64,000 nt of DNA from Caulobacter mirabilis (GCF_002749615.1 NZ_CP024201.1:3639001-3703000), one strand, 5' to 3'. Positions 1 through 8,288 are shown, numbered from the stretch's first letter. Made by a program: numbers and translations. The notes: generated by a model from the letters alone, not told the origin.

Positions 1-559
1 GATCGAGGCCTTCAAGACCAACGGCCCCGGCGCCGCGCAGACGGTCTGGCGGATCGAGCACGCGCAGATCGTCGACCCGGCCGACATCGCCCTGTTCGCC
101 AAGTCCGGCGTCGTGGCGTCGATGCAGCCCTCGCACGCCATCGGCGACCTCTACTTCGCCCCTGCCCGGCTCGGCGAGGCGCGACTGAAAGGCGCCTATG
201 CCTGGAAGAGCCTGCACAACGCCGGCGTCATCGTGGCCGGCGGCACCGACGCCCCGGTCGAGGTCGGCGACCCGCGCATCGAGTACTACGCCGCCGTCGC
301 CCGCAAGGATCTGCAGGGCAAGGCCGGCGCCGACTGGCATCCCGAGGAGGCCCTGGCCCGCGACGAAGCCCTGGGCCTGTTCACCGCCGCCGGCGCCTAT
401 GCGGTGCAGGACAAGGGGCGCGGTTCGCTGAAGCCGGGCGCCGCCGCCGACATCACCGTCTTCTCCTCGGATGTGACGACCGTCCCCGAGGCGGAGATCC
501 TGAAGGTCAGGCCGCTGCTCACCCTCGTCGGCGGAAAGATCGTCCACGACGGCCGCTGA
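1..559 (+). CDS. Amidohydrolase family 3 protein, C-terminal part (5' end outside window)
   Basis: The reading frame is open from base 2 to the TGA at 557-559, so the gene starts before the window. The visible ~185 residues match the C-terminal half of YtcJ-like metal-dependent amidohydrolases: RIEHAQIVDPADI carries the metal-proximal histidine, GGTDAPVE the aspartate that activates the metal-bound water, and the end (GRGSLKPGAAADITVF) is the usual small beta-sandwich strand pair. Such enzymes hydrolyse amide or related C-N bonds in small molecules; the substrate cannot be told from sequence. The next gene begins 47 bases downstream with no obvious terminator between. Confidence is high for the family, low for any specific reaction. 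Confidence 0.85.
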   Translation, partial: IEAFKTNGPGAAQTVWRIEHAQIVDPADIALFAKSGVVASMQPSHAIGDLYFAPARLGEARLKGAYAWKSLHNAGVIVAGGTDAPVEVGDPRIEYYAAVARKDLQGKAGADWHPEEALARDEALGLFTAAGAYAVQDKGRGSLKPGAAADITVFSSDVTTVPEAEILKVRPLLTLVGGKIVHDGR

Positions 560-606
560 GCGCCCCTGCCCTTGCTCCTGTCACACGACTCTCCCACCTT
601 TGATTC

Positions 607-3129
607 ATGAGTGATCGTCCGACAGGCCCCGCGCCCCACCGGCTCGTGGCGGTGCTCGGCCCCACCAACACCGGCAAGACCCACCTCGCCGTCGAGCGGA
701 TGCTGGGCCACCACAGCGGCATGATCGGCCTGCCGCTGCGGCTGCTGGCGCGCGAGATCTACGACCGGGTCGTGAAGATCAAAGGCCCGCGCGACGTGGC
801 CCTGATCACCGGCGAGGAGAAGATCGTCCCGCCGCGGGCCAGCTACTTCGTCTGCACCGTCGAGGCGATGCCGCTGGGCCGCGAGGTCGACTTCCTGGCC
901 GTGGACGAGATCCAGCTCTGCGCCGATCCCGAGCGCGGCCACGTCTTCACCCACCGCCTGCTGCACGCCCGCGGCCGGTTCGAGACCATGCTGCTGGGCG
1001 CCGGGACCATGGCGCCGCTGGTCCGCCGGCTGCTGCCGCATGCCGAGATCGTCGGCCGCGAGCGGTTCTCATCCCTGCGCTACACCGGCAGCAAGAAGCT
1101 GACCCGCCTGCCCAGGCGCAGCGCCATCGTCGCCTTCAGCGCCGACAACGTCTACGCCATCGCCGAGCTGATCCGGCGTCAGCGCGGCGGGGCGGCGGTG
1201 GTGATGGGCTCGCTGAGCCCCCGCACCCGCAACGCCCAGGTCGCCCTGTACCAGTCCGGCGAGGTCGACTTCCTGGTCGCCACCGACGCCATCGGCATGG
1301 GTCTGAACATGGACGTCGACCATGTCGCATTCGCCGGCCTGCGCAAGTTCGACGGCCGCCGGACCCGGTGGCTGCACCCGCAGGAGATCGGCCAGATCGC
1401 CGGCCGCGCGGGCCGCCACGTCCGCGACGGGACCTTCGGCGTCACCGGCGAGGCGCAGGAGATGGACGAGGACCTGGTCGCCGCTGTCGAGAACCACGAG
1501 TTCCAGCCGGTCGCCGCCGCCGAATGGCGCAACCACCGGCTCGACTTCGACAACCTGCCCAGTCTGGTCCGCTCGCTGGACGCCCTGCCCCAGCGCGAGG
1601 GCCTGGTCCTGGCCGCCGAGGCGGTGGACGAGACCGTGCTCAAGCGTCTGGCCGAGGACGAGGACGTCGTCCGCCGGGTGCGGGGACGGCCCACGCTCGA
1701 GCGGCTGTGGGAGGTCTGCCAGACCCCCGACTTCCGGAAGCAGACCAGCGACGAGCACCTTCGGCTGATCCGGACCCTGTTCGACTTCCTGACCACCGGC
1801 CGCCATCGCGTTCCCGACGACTGGATGGCCGGCCAGCTGCGGACACTGGACAACTGTGATGGCGAGATCGACGCCCTGGCCACGCGGCTGGCCGGGGTGC
1901 GGACCCTGACCTACATCGCCAACCGGCCCAACTGGCTGCACGACCCCGCCCATTGGCAGGGCGTGACCCGGGCGCTCGAGGATCGGCTGTCGGACGCCCT
2001 GCACGAACGGCTGATGGCCCGCTTCATCGATCGCCGCACCAGCGTGCTGATGCGCCAGCTGGGCGAGCGCGGCGAGCTGCTGGCGGGCGTCGCCGACGAC
2101 GGCGAGATCACCGTCGAGGGCCAGTTCGTCGGGCGGCTGAACGGTCTGGCCTTCGAGGCCGCCAAGGCCGGCACCTCCCTGGAGGAGAAGGCCCTGCGCG
2201 GCGCCGCCCAGCGGGCCGTCGCGCCGGAGGTCGCCCGTCGCCTGGGGCGGCTGGCCGCCGACGCCGACGAAGCCTTCACCCTGACGCCGGACGGCGCCCT
2301 GCTGTGGAACGGCGGAGCGGCCGGCGCCCTGGCGCCTGACGGCAAGGTGCGGCTGATCGGCGAGCTGGGCCCGGAGCCGGCCCGCGAGCGCGCCCGCCAG
2401 CGGCTGCAGGCCTTCCTTTCGGCCGAGCGCGAGCGCCGGCTGGGCCCGCTGGTCGGGCTGGAGCGCGCCCTCTCCGACGGCCGGCTGAAAGGCCTGCCCC
2501 GCGGGCTGGTCCACCGCCTGGTCGAGGCCGGCGGCATCATCGACCGGCGCGGCGTCGAGACCGACCTCAAGGCGCTGAGCCAGGGCGAGCGACGCGTGCT
2601 GCGGAGCCTGGGCGTCCGGATCGGCGCCTTCAGCCTGTACCTGCCCGCGCTGCTGCTGCCCGAGGCCCTGACCTTCGCCCAGGCCGTGGCGCGGGATGAC
2701 TGGCGCGCGCCGACCGACGCCCTCTCCCGCCTGACGCCGCCGACGCCATCGGCCAAGGCTCTGTCGGCGCGAGGCCTGCGCGCCGTCGGTCCGCACGCCG
2801 TCCCCGTGGCGCAGCTGGAGCGGCTGGACGAACTGCTGCGCGCCGGCTTCCAGCCGGGCGTGGGGATGATCCTGTCCGACCAGGCGCGCGAGGAGCTGGG
2901 CTGGAACGCCAAGGAGGCCGACGGCGTATTGCGCGCGCTCGGCTTCGTCCCGACCGGGCGGACGGCGCCGATCGGCTGGCGACGGCGCGGCGAGAAGGCC
3001 AGGCCGGAGCGGCCCGAGCCGCCGCCCGCCCATTCGCCTTTCGCCGCCCTGGCCGCGCTCAAAGCGTCCCCCGCGCCGGCCCCGCCCCGGCGACGTCGGC
3101 GCAAGCCCGCCAAGGTCGTACGCCCATGA
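607..3129 (+). CDS. SUV3-like SF2 RNA helicase
   Basis: An 840-residue protein. The N-terminal half is a superfamily 2 helicase: Walker A GPTNTGKT near residue 19, a DEIQ Walker B near residue 100, and a C-terminal RecA lobe with LVATDAIGMGLNMD and QIAGRAGR (motifs V and VI) near residues 222-270. This arrangement matches the mitochondrial degradosome helicase SUV3 and its alphaproteobacterial relatives. The rest is helical, ending in a basic Pro/Arg/Lys tail (PPRRRRRKPAKVVRP) that could contact RNA. The stop overlaps the start of the S4-domain gene (ATGA), so the two are translationally coupled, which supports an RNA-related role. The ATG at 607 is the first in frame before the Walker motif. 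Biological role in bacteria is inferred. Confidence 0.85.
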   Translation: MSDRPTGPAPHRLVAVLGPTNTGKTHLAVERMLGHHSGMIGLPLRLLAREIYDRVVKIKGPRDVALITGEEKIVPPRASYFVCTVEAMPLGREVDFLAVDEIQLCADPERGHVFTHRLLHARGRFETMLLGAGTMAPLVRRLLPHAEIVGRERFSSLRYTGSKKLTRLPRRSAIVAFSADNVYAIAELIRRQRGGAAVVMGSLSPRTRNAQVALYQSGEVDFLVATDAIGMGLNMDVDHVAFAGLRKFDGRRTRWLHPQEIGQIAGRAGRHVRDGTFGVTGEAQEMDEDLVAAVENHEFQPVAAAEWRNHRLDFDNLPSLVRSLDALPQREGLVLAAEAVDETVLKRLAEDEDVVRRVRGRPTLERLWEVCQTPDFRKQTSDEHLRLIRTLFDFLTTGRHRVPDDWMAGQLRTLDNCDGEIDALATRLAGVRTLTYIANRPNWLHDPAHWQGVTRALEDRLSDALHERLMARFIDRRTSVLMRQLGERGELLAGVADDGEITVEGQFVGRLNGLAFEAAKAGTSLEEKALRGAAQRAVAPEVARRLGRLAADADEAFTLTPDGALLWNGGAAGALAPDGKVRLIGELGPEPARERARQRLQAFLSAERERRLGPLVGLERALSDGRLKGLPRGLVHRLVEAGGIIDRRGVETDLKALSQGERRVLRSLGVRIGAFSLYLPALLLPEALTFAQAVARDDWRAPTDALSRLTPPTPSAKALSARGLRAVGPHAVPVAQLERLDELLRAGFQPGVGMILSDQAREELGWNAKEADGVLRALGFVPTGRTAPIGWRRRGEKARPERPEPPPAHSPFAALAALKASPAPAPPRRRRRKPAKVVRP

Positions 3130-3443
3130 CCGACGCCTCCTGCCGCGCGGACGTCTGGCTGTGGCGCGCCCGCTTCTTCAAGACCCGCTCGATGGCGGCC
3201 CGGTTCGTCGACGAGGGCCGGATTCGCCATGCCAGGGGCGCGAGCGAGGGTCGCCTGGACAAGGCCTCCCGCGCGCTGAAGGTCGGCGACCGCCTGGTCT
3301 TCGCCCTGGGCGGACGGCTCGTCGATGTCCGCATCGAAGCGTTCGGCGAGCGCCGCGGCCCGGCCGTCGAGGCGCAGGCCCTGTATTCGCGCCTCGAGGC
3401 GCCGCCGCCGGAGACGCCGTCCGCCGGCGTTCAGAATTCCTGA
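3126..3443 (+). CDS. S4-domain RNA-binding protein (Hsp15/HslR-like)
   Basis: A 105-residue basic protein whose N-terminal half is an S4 domain: CRADVWLWRARFFKTRSMA followed by the VDEGRI and LKVGDRL strands. The layout is that of Hsp15 (HslR), which binds stalled 50S subunits carrying peptidyl-tRNA. It overlaps the helicase stop by four bases (ATGA) and therefore probably depends on translation of that gene. The tail after residue 85 is low-complexity and shows no domain. The RNA-binding family is clear; equivalence to HslR function is an inference from size and domain. Confidence 0.85.
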   Translation: MTDASCRADVWLWRARFFKTRSMAARFVDEGRIRHARGASEGRLDKASRALKVGDRLVFALGGRLVDVRIEAFGERRGPAVEAQALYSRLEAPPPETPSAGVQNS

Positions 3444-3533
3444 GGACCCGACCAGCCTTGCCGCATTGACATCGACCGCCTCGCCTCCGAAAAGGCCCGC
3501 GCCCGCAATTCGTTTGGACAGCCGCGTCTCCTG

Positions 3534-3875
3534 ATGACCTACATCGTCACCGACCCCTGCATTAAGTGCAAGTTCATGGACTGCGTGGAGGTCTGCCCCG
3601 TCGACTGCTTCTACGAGGGCGAGAACTTCCTCGTCATCAACCCGGACGAATGCATCGACTGCGGGGTGTGCGAGCCGGAGTGCCCGGTGGACGCGATCAA
3701 GCCCGACACCGAGGACGATCCAGACGGCAAGTGGCTGCGGGTAAACTCCGAGTACGCCGCGATCTGGCCCAACATCACGATCAAGGGCGAGCCCCCGGCG
3801 GACAAGGAACAGTACGAGCGGGAGACCGGGAAGTTCGAGAAGTACTTCAGCGAGAAGCCCGGCAAGGGCAGCTGA
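3534..3875 (+). CDS. fdxA: Seven-iron ferredoxin FdxA
   Basis: A 113-residue ferredoxin. Cysteines in [18 protein letters not shown] and in [16 protein letters not shown] give one [3Fe-4S] and one [4Fe-4S] cluster, the FdxA/FdI arrangement of Azotobacter-type ferredoxins. The C-terminal extension ([11 protein letters not shown] and a charged tail) is typical of this family and absent from short 2x[4Fe-4S] ferredoxins. It is a soluble electron carrier in the cytoplasm; its partner is not encoded nearby. The position just upstream of carD is a gene order I associate with alphaproteobacteria. The start ATG at 3534 gives the standard [10 protein letters not shown]-terminus. Confidence 0.93.
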   Translation: MTYIVTDPCIKCKFMDCVEVCPVDCFYEGENFLVINPDECIDCGVCEPECPVDAIKPDTEDDPDGKWLRVNSEYAAIWPNITIKGEPPADKEQYERETGKFEKYFSEKPGKGS

Positions 3876-4067
3876 AATCCCCCTCCAGGCGAATCCCCAG
3901 CGGGGACCACGGGATTCGCAACCCTTTCTTTGTGCTCAATTTTGTGATACCGTCATGGACGACGTGACGGGTCCGCCGTCGCGCCTTGGTTCAAGAATAG
4001 CCGCAGCGAACGGCGCGCCTGAATAAGGGCGAAGGTGTCCTAGAGGCCTATCCAATCCGAGATCGAA

Positions 4068-4100
4068 CCGCCGCGACCCTTTTCGCGGTCGGGTTTCTTT
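4068..4100 (+). terminator. Hairpin with T-rich tail between fdxA and carD
   Basis: CCGCGA (4071-4076) pairs with TCGCGG (4083-4088) around a 6-base loop, can extend with a bulge using 4068-4070 and 4090-4092, and is followed by GTTTCTTTCG. It could end the fdxA transcript or be a leader hairpin of carD. The 305-base gap 3876-4180 shows no open gene, only this hairpin. Confidence 0.4.
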
Positions 4101-4180
4101 CGTCTCGGATTTTGGCGCGGTCTCTACGTTTGCGGCCCGCGGGCGAGCCCGCGGACAGGGTGCTAGAGAAGGACGAGCTA

Positions 4181-4684
4181 ATGAGCAAGAACGGTCTGGC
4201 GTTTTCGGTCGACGATCACGTGGTGTACCCGGCGCATGGCGTCGGCACGATCCGCGCGATCGAGACCCAGGAAGTCGCCGGCATGTCGCTCGAGGTCTAT
4301 GTCATCACCTTCGACCACGAGAAGATGACGCTCCGCGTTCCCACCAAAAAGGCCATCACCTCGGGCCTCCGCCCGCTGGCGGAAGGCAATGTGGTGTCCA
4401 AGGCGCTGACCACCCTCAAGGGCCGCGCCCGCGTGAAGCGCACCATGTGGTCGCGTCGCGCCCAGGAGTACGAAGCCAAGATCAATTCGGGCGACCTGAT
4501 CTCGATCGCCGAGGTCGTCCGCGACCTGCACCGCGCCGAGAACCAGCCGGAACAGTCCTACTCGGAGCGCCAACTCTATGAGTCGGCCCTGGACCGCATG
4601 GCCCGCGAAGTCGCCGCGATCGAGAAGATCGACCGCGACGCCGCCGTCGGCATCCTGACCAAGTCGCTGCAGAAGGCCGCCTAG
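4181..4684 (+). CDS. carD: CarD family transcription regulator
   Basis: A 167-residue protein with an N-terminal RNA polymerase-interacting (Mfd RID-like) domain, recognisable from FSVDDHVVYPAHGVGTIRAI and the EVYVITFDHEKMTLRVPTKK stretch, and a helical C-terminal domain (RRAQEYEAKINSGDLI, VVRDLHRAE, YSERQLYESALDRMA) that contacts the upstream edge of the transcription bubble in studied members. CarD stabilises the open complex at rRNA and other promoters. The reading frame is open further upstream (from 4112) but the ATG at 4181 is preferred: it is preceded by AGAAGGA at a good distance and gives the conserved N-terminus. A strong terminator follows 27 bases after the stop. Confidence 0.93.
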   Translation: MSKNGLAFSVDDHVVYPAHGVGTIRAIETQEVAGMSLEVYVITFDHEKMTLRVPTKKAITSGLRPLAEGNVVSKALTTLKGRARVKRTMWSRRAQEYEAKINSGDLISIAEVVRDLHRAENQPEQSYSERQLYESALDRMAREVAAIEKIDRDAAVGILTKSLQKAA

Positions 4685-4710
4685 GCCTTCCACGACGACG
4701 AAAGACGAAG

Positions 4711-4738
4711 ACCCCCGGTCGCGAGGCCGGGGGTTTTT
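4711..4738 (+). terminator. Rho-independent terminator of carD
   Basis: ACCCCCGG (4711-4718) pairs with CCGGGGGT (4727-4734) around an 8-base loop, followed immediately by TTTTT and CG. It lies 27 bases after the carD stop. Confidence 0.9.
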
Positions 4739-4747
4739 CGTTGGGGC

Positions 4748-5183
4748 GGGACATGCTCCGGCAAAGCCGGTGCGTGTCCCCTACCACAGCGATCTCGGGG
4801 ACACGCACCTTCGGAGCATGTCCCCGGCGGGACTCAGCCACCGGCTGCGTGAATACGTCCTGCGCGGTTCGAGACGCCGGGATGAGGCCCGGCTCCTCAC
4901 CAGTCCATAGCGCCTCTGACGTCGTCATCCTGAGGAGCGAGCCCTCAGGCGAGCGTCTCGAAGGACGCAGTGCGCTTCCTCAATCCGTCATCCCCGCGCT
5001 CGTCGCGAGGACCCGTGCGTGGTGAGGCGGCGGTCACGGCGCGACATCGCAACGCCCGTGTTCATGGGTCCTCGGAACAGGTCCGAGGATGACGGAGGGG
5101 GCGGGAACATGCTGCGCAGGGTGCATGCCCCCTGCCGCCGCGGCCTCAGGGACATGCACCGGCTCCGCCGGAGCATGTCCCTG
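4748..5183 (+). repeat. Cluster of REP-like palindromic intergenic repeats
   Basis: The 501-base gap 4685-5185 holds no gene but at least four copies of one imperfect palindrome with arms of the type GGGACATGC / GCRTGTCCC: 4748-4780, 4797-4825 (opposite orientation), 5103-5131 (diverged) and 5147-5183. Interleaved are pieces of a second family built on GTCATCCTCG / CGAGGATGAC (near 4920-4945, 4985-5012 and 5068-5097). The first family recurs at 10047-10117, the second at 12338-12374. The pairing of oppositely oriented copies resembles REP/BIME elements. Confidence 0.8.
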
Positions 5184-5185
5184 GC

Positions 5186-6091
5186 CTACACCTCCGCCAA
5201 CCCTGCCGCCCGCAACAGCCGCGCCTGGGTCGTCGGACTGCGCCAGGGGAAGTTCGCCGGCAGGCCGAGGCGGAGGCTGGCCTGGGCCGGCGCCGATCCT
5301 GGAACCGCCACCCGGTCGGCCAGTCGCCCGGCCGCCTTCAACGCGATGCGGTCGGCTAGGGTGAGGTCGAAGTCACGGCCCAGCCGCAGCGTCTCGCGCA
5401 CCGGCGGCGGCAGCAGGGAAACAGAAGCCCTCGCCAACGCCCGGTGCAGGAACTTCGGCACGGTCGGCGCGGCCTGGCCCGACTGGATGATGTCGAGGAA
5501 CTCGCTGACGATCGGATGCGGCTCGAACCGTGGGGCCAGCCGTTCCATCATCGCCATGAAGTCCGCCGTCGAGGCGATCGGGTTCTTGGCCCCATAGAGC
5601 GCCGCCACCGGCGCACCCTCGCGGTAGAAGCGCGCGATCTCCGCCTCCGTCAGCGGCGATACGAACCGGTCGTAGGCGTTGACGAAGCCGTAGGCCGCCG
5701 TGGCGGCCACCCAATCGAGCAACTCCGGGTCCAGGGCGCGGTAGGTCTCGCCCGACGGCGTCTCGCCGTTGACCCGCGCATGCATGTTGGTCACGCCCTG
5801 GATCACCCGCCGCGCCGCGCTCCGGGGGCCGTAGACCCCGACCATGGCCGCGATCCCGGTGCGGCGCGAGCGGCCGATCGGGTCGGCCTTGTAGGTGGAG
5901 TGATCCCAGACCCCCGATCGGATCCGCGCGTCGGCGAACTCCAACAGCACGGCGGCCACCCCGCCGACGCCCAGGGCGATCGGGTTCTTGAACACCCGCC
6001 ACTGCACCGAGCCGGGCGGAACCAGCGACGGCTCGCCCGCCGGATAGGCGTAGTCGATCTTCCAGCCGAGGTAGGACTTGGTGTCGTTCAT
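5186..6091 (-). CDS. DUF2236 (MpaB-like oxygenase) family protein
   Basis: A 301-residue protein of the DUF2236/MpaB family: conserved pieces include GSVQWRVFKNPIALGVGG, a VWDHSTYKADPIGR segment, GVTNMHARVNG with the conserved HxxV, and LDWVAATAAYGFV. Family members bind haem and some cleave or oxidise polymers or lipids (latex-clearing protein Lcp is a distant relative); the substrate here is unknown. The frame stays open far upstream, but the ATG ending at 6091 is preferred because it gives the family N-terminus and leaves a divergent promoter region shared with the TetR gene, which is the likely regulator. The C-terminus abuts the repeat cluster at 5183. Confidence 0.8.
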   Translation of the reverse strand: MNDTKSYLGWKIDYAYPAGEPSLVPPGSVQWRVFKNPIALGVGGVAAVLLEFADARIRSGVWDHSTYKADPIGRSRRTGIAAMVGVYGPRSAARRVIQGVTNMHARVNGETPSGETYRALDPELLDWVAATAAYGFVNAYDRFVSPLTEAEIARFYREGAPVAALYGAKNPIASTADFMAMMERLAPRFEPHPIVSEFLDIIQSGQAAPTVPKFLHRALARASVSLLPPPVRETLRLGRDFDLTLADRIALKAAGRLADRVAVPGSAPAQASLRLGLPANFPWRSPTTQARLLRAAGLAEV

Positions 6092-6111
6092 GGTCGCCAC
6101 AGAATCTGTAT

Positions 6112-6147
6112 CGCTTGATAGCGTTTCAAATTCATATCGATCGATAT
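6112..6147. promoter_or_regulatory. Two dyads between DUF2236 and TetR genes, probable TetR operator
   Basis: 6134-6147 is a perfect 14-base palindrome, ATATCGATCGATAT. Just beside it CGCT TGAT AGCG (6112-6123) is a second short dyad. They sit between two divergent starts (6091 and 6182) in a locally AT-rich stretch, where a TetR dimer would repress both genes. Confidence 0.6.
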
Positions 6148-6181
6148 AGTTTCCCGCAAGCCCGCTTTCCGAGGAGCCGCC

Positions 6182-6865
6182 GTGCAGAACCCCGCCCCGT
6201 CCGCCGCCCGCACGCCGCCCGTCGGCGGCTATCGCAAGGGCGACGAGGCGCGGCAGCGGATTCTGGACGCGGCTCTGGCGGCGTTCGGCGCCGAGGGCTT
6301 CCGCGGCGCCACCACCCGCCGGATCGCCGAGGCGGCCGGCGTCAACCTGCCGGCGCTGCAGTACTATTTCGGCGGCAAGGAAGGTCTGTACCTGGCCTGC
6401 GCCGAGGAGATCGTCGACCGCTACCGCCGCCAGATGCTGCGCCCGATCGGCGCGGCCCAGGACGCCCTGCCCCCGACCGCCGGTCCCGAGGACGCCCGGA
6501 CAGCGCTGAAGGCCCTGCTCGGCGGCCTGGCCGAACAGCTGCTGGCCACCGAGGAGGCCCAGGCCTGGACCGCCTTCGTCCTGCGCGAGGTGGCCGAACA
6601 GGGCCCGGCCTTCGCCATCCTGTACGAGCAGGTCTGGGCCCCTGGTGTTGAGCTGATCACCCAGCTGATCAGCCGCGCCCTGGCCGAGCCGACGCCGTCT
6701 GAGGCGGCTCGGATCGAGGCCCTGCTGCTGCTGTCCGGCCTGTCGGCCTTCAGCGTGGCGCGGCCGGTGGCGTTGAAGCAGCTCGGCTGGAGCGACTCGG
6801 CGGGACTGCGCTTCGACCGGGTGAAACGGACCCTGGACGCCCAGATCGACCGACTGGGGCGGTAA
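6182..6865 (+). CDS. TetR/AcrR family repressor (CerR-type C-terminal domain)
   Basis: A 227-residue regulator. Residues ~22-68 form the TetR DNA-binding domain: RQRILDAALAAFGAEGFRG, then the helix-turn-helix ATTRRIAEAAGVNLPALQYY and FGGKEGLYLA. The C-terminal part matches the CerR/DUF1956 ligand-binding domain (AWTAFVLREVAEQGPAFAIL and the closing KRTLDAQIDRLGR). The start is a GTG at 6182. It is divergent from the DUF2236 gene, with a perfect palindrome between them, so it most likely represses itself and that gene. The effector molecule is unknown. Confidence 0.88.
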   Translation: MQNPAPSAARTPPVGGYRKGDEARQRILDAALAAFGAEGFRGATTRRIAEAAGVNLPALQYYFGGKEGLYLACAEEIVDRYRRQMLRPIGAAQDALPPTAGPEDARTALKALLGGLAEQLLATEEAQAWTAFVLREVAEQGPAFAILYEQVWAPGVELITQLISRALAEPTPSEAARIEALLLLSGLSAFSVARPVALKQLGWSDSAGLRFDRVKRTLDAQIDRLGR

Positions 6866-6880
6866 TCCCAATACCGCCTA

Positions 6881-6972
6881 TCCCGGCGAAGGGCGGGACC
6901 CAGTTTCAGCCGCGGCTTCGCGGATGATCCATGTGCGCCGGGCCCCAGACTGGGTCCCGGCCTTCGCCGGGA
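6881..6972. repeat. Inverted GC-rich repeat (TCCCGGCGAAG...GGGACCCAG type)
   Basis: TCCCGGCGAAGGGCGGGACC (from 6881, ending CAG at 6903) is inverted at 6950-6972 (CTGGGTCCCGGCCTTCGCCGGGA, read from the other end), enclosing ~46 bases with another dyad (CCGCGGCTTCGCGG). The repeat lies between convergent tetR and DUF2239 genes and overlaps the last ~22 codons of the latter. Confidence 0.7.
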
Positions 6973-7493
6973 CACGCGGACAGTGCCAGCCCCTCCGCCG
7001 CCAGCGCTTCAACGTAGTCGACGACGTCCTCGGGCCAGCCTTCCATGGCCGCGCGCAGCCGCGGCCCGTCCCCGGCGTAGAGCGCCCGGCAGGCGGCCTC
7101 GAAGCCCGGCCGGTCGCCGGCCATCATCGACAGGAACCGATAGGCCGCGTCGCGGGCCTGGCGATCGCGGCCGGCCCCGTCACGGGCCGCCGTCTCGACC
7201 AACCGGCGCAGCGTCGCCGACGCCCCGCCCGGCTGAGCGTCCAGCCAGACCAGGTGACGCGGCAGGAGGCTGACCGGCTCCTGCCGCGGCGAGACCGAGA
7301 CCGCGGTCAGCGCCAAGGCCCGCGCCCGCTCCTCCGGTCGCCCCAGCTTGATCAGATCGCCGCTGACGTCGTCGAAGACCTGGGCCAACCGCCCGCCCGG
7401 CGTCTCAGCCAACCGGCGGGCGACCTCGGCCAGCACCCCATGGGCGATGCGCCGATCGCGGAGAAAGGCGGTGACGGTCGACGAGGAGGTCAT
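6906..7493 (-). CDS. DUF2239 family protein
   Basis: A 195-residue protein resembling DUF2239 proteins: an N-terminal TAFLRDRRIAHGVLAEVARR segment, the central motif VSLLPRHLVWLDAQPGGASA, then ARDAAYRFLSMMAGDRPGFE and ALYAGDGPRLRAAMEGWPED. No catalytic residues are recognisable and the function of the family is unknown. The ATG at 7493 is chosen over the longer frame because it gives the family N-terminus (MTSSSTVTAFLRD). The final ~22 codons (from CPGEGRDPVWG) are made of the GC-rich inverted repeat and look like a non-native tail. Confidence 0.72.
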   Translation of the reverse strand: MTSSSTVTAFLRDRRIAHGVLAEVARRLAETPGGRLAQVFDDVSGDLIKLGRPEERARALALTAVSVSPRQEPVSLLPRHLVWLDAQPGGASATLRRLVETAARDGAGRDRQARDAAYRFLSMMAGDRPGFEAACRALYAGDGPRLRAAMEGWPEDVVDYVEALAAEGLALSACPGEGRDPVWGPAHMDHPRSRG

Positions 7494-7526
7494 GGCGCGG
7501 GTTCCTATTGGGCGGCGCAACCTTTT

Positions 7527-7566
7527 ACCCGGCTAAAATCTCCCGTCAATTATACCCGGACAAAAT
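7527..7566. promoter_or_regulatory. Direct repeat upstream of GST gene
   Basis: ACCCGGCTAAAAT (7527-7539) is repeated as ACCCGGACAAAAT (7554-7566), 27 bases apart, with 11 of 13 bases identical. The site lies between divergent DUF2239 and GST genes in an otherwise GC-rich region; it may bind a regulator on one face of the helix. Confidence 0.45.
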
Positions 7567-7631
7567 AACTCACACCTCGTCGAACTTCGGCCCGTGACGG
7601 ATCCCCGCGCCAGCGGGTAGGCTCCCGCCCC

Positions 7632-8288
7632 ATGACCTATGCGCATCGGCCGATCGTCTACGGGGCCCGCTACAGCGTCTATGTCCAGGCGCTGCTGCTC
7701 TGCCTGGAAGAAAAGCAGGTCCCGTATGATCTCGTGGAGGTCGACGTCTTCGCCGACGGCGGCGCGCCCAGCGAGCACCTGTCGCGCCACCCCTTCGGCC
7801 GTATCCCGGCCTTCGAGCACGGTGCATTGAGGCTCTACGAAACGGCGCCCATCTGCCGCTATGTCGACGAGGCTTTCGACGGTCCGGCGCTTCAACCCGC
7901 GACGGCGGCGGCGCGGGCCCGCATGGGGCAAGCGATTTCCATCGCCGACAACTACGCCTACCGGTCGCTGGTCTGGGGCCTCTACGTCGAGACGGTCGAG
8001 AAGCCGGCCAGGGGCGACCGTCCCGACGAGAGTCTGGTCGCCGCCGCGCATGAGCAGGCCGCGACCTGCCTCGGCGCTCTGCAACAGCTGGCGCCGGAGG
8101 CGCCATGGCTTGTCGGCGACGCGCCGACGTTGGCCGACCTGCATCTGGCGCCGATGTTCACCCTGTTCCTCCAGGCGCCGGCGGCCGTCGACCTGATGAA
8201 GGACGCGCCGCGCCTGCGGCGCTGGTTCGACGGCATGCGCGAGCGGCCCTCGGTGCGACGGGCTTGCCCCTCGCCTCGAACCGCCTGA
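7632..8288 (+). CDS. Glutathione S-transferase family protein
   Basis: A 218-residue protein with the two-domain GST layout. Residues 1-80 form the thioredoxin-like domain: ARYSVYVQALLLCLEEKQV, FGRIPAFEHG with the cis-proline that positions glutathione, and LYETAPICRYVDE (the ET pair replaces the common ES at the gamma-glutamyl site). Residues 95-205 form the all-helical domain with WLVGDAPTLADLHLAP containing the N-capping box aspartate. The catalytic residue at the N-terminus is not obvious (YSVY). It probably conjugates or reduces small electrophiles in the cytoplasm; the substrate is unknown. Confidence 0.87.
   Translation: MTYAHRPIVYGARYSVYVQALLLCLEEKQVPYDLVEVDVFADGGAPSEHLSRHPFGRIPAFEHGALRLYETAPICRYVDEAFDGPALQPATAAARARMGQAISIADNYAYRSLVWGLYVETVEKPARGDRPDESLVAAAHEQAATCLGALQQLAPEAPWLVGDAPTLADLHLAPMFTLFLQAPAAVDLMKDAPRLRRWFDGMRERPSVRRACPSPRTA

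Noticed and set aside
3925..3960. Possible sigma-70-like promoter before carD (TTTGTG...TGATAC)
   Set aside because: The match is weak and many similar strings would be expected by chance; not listed as a feature.
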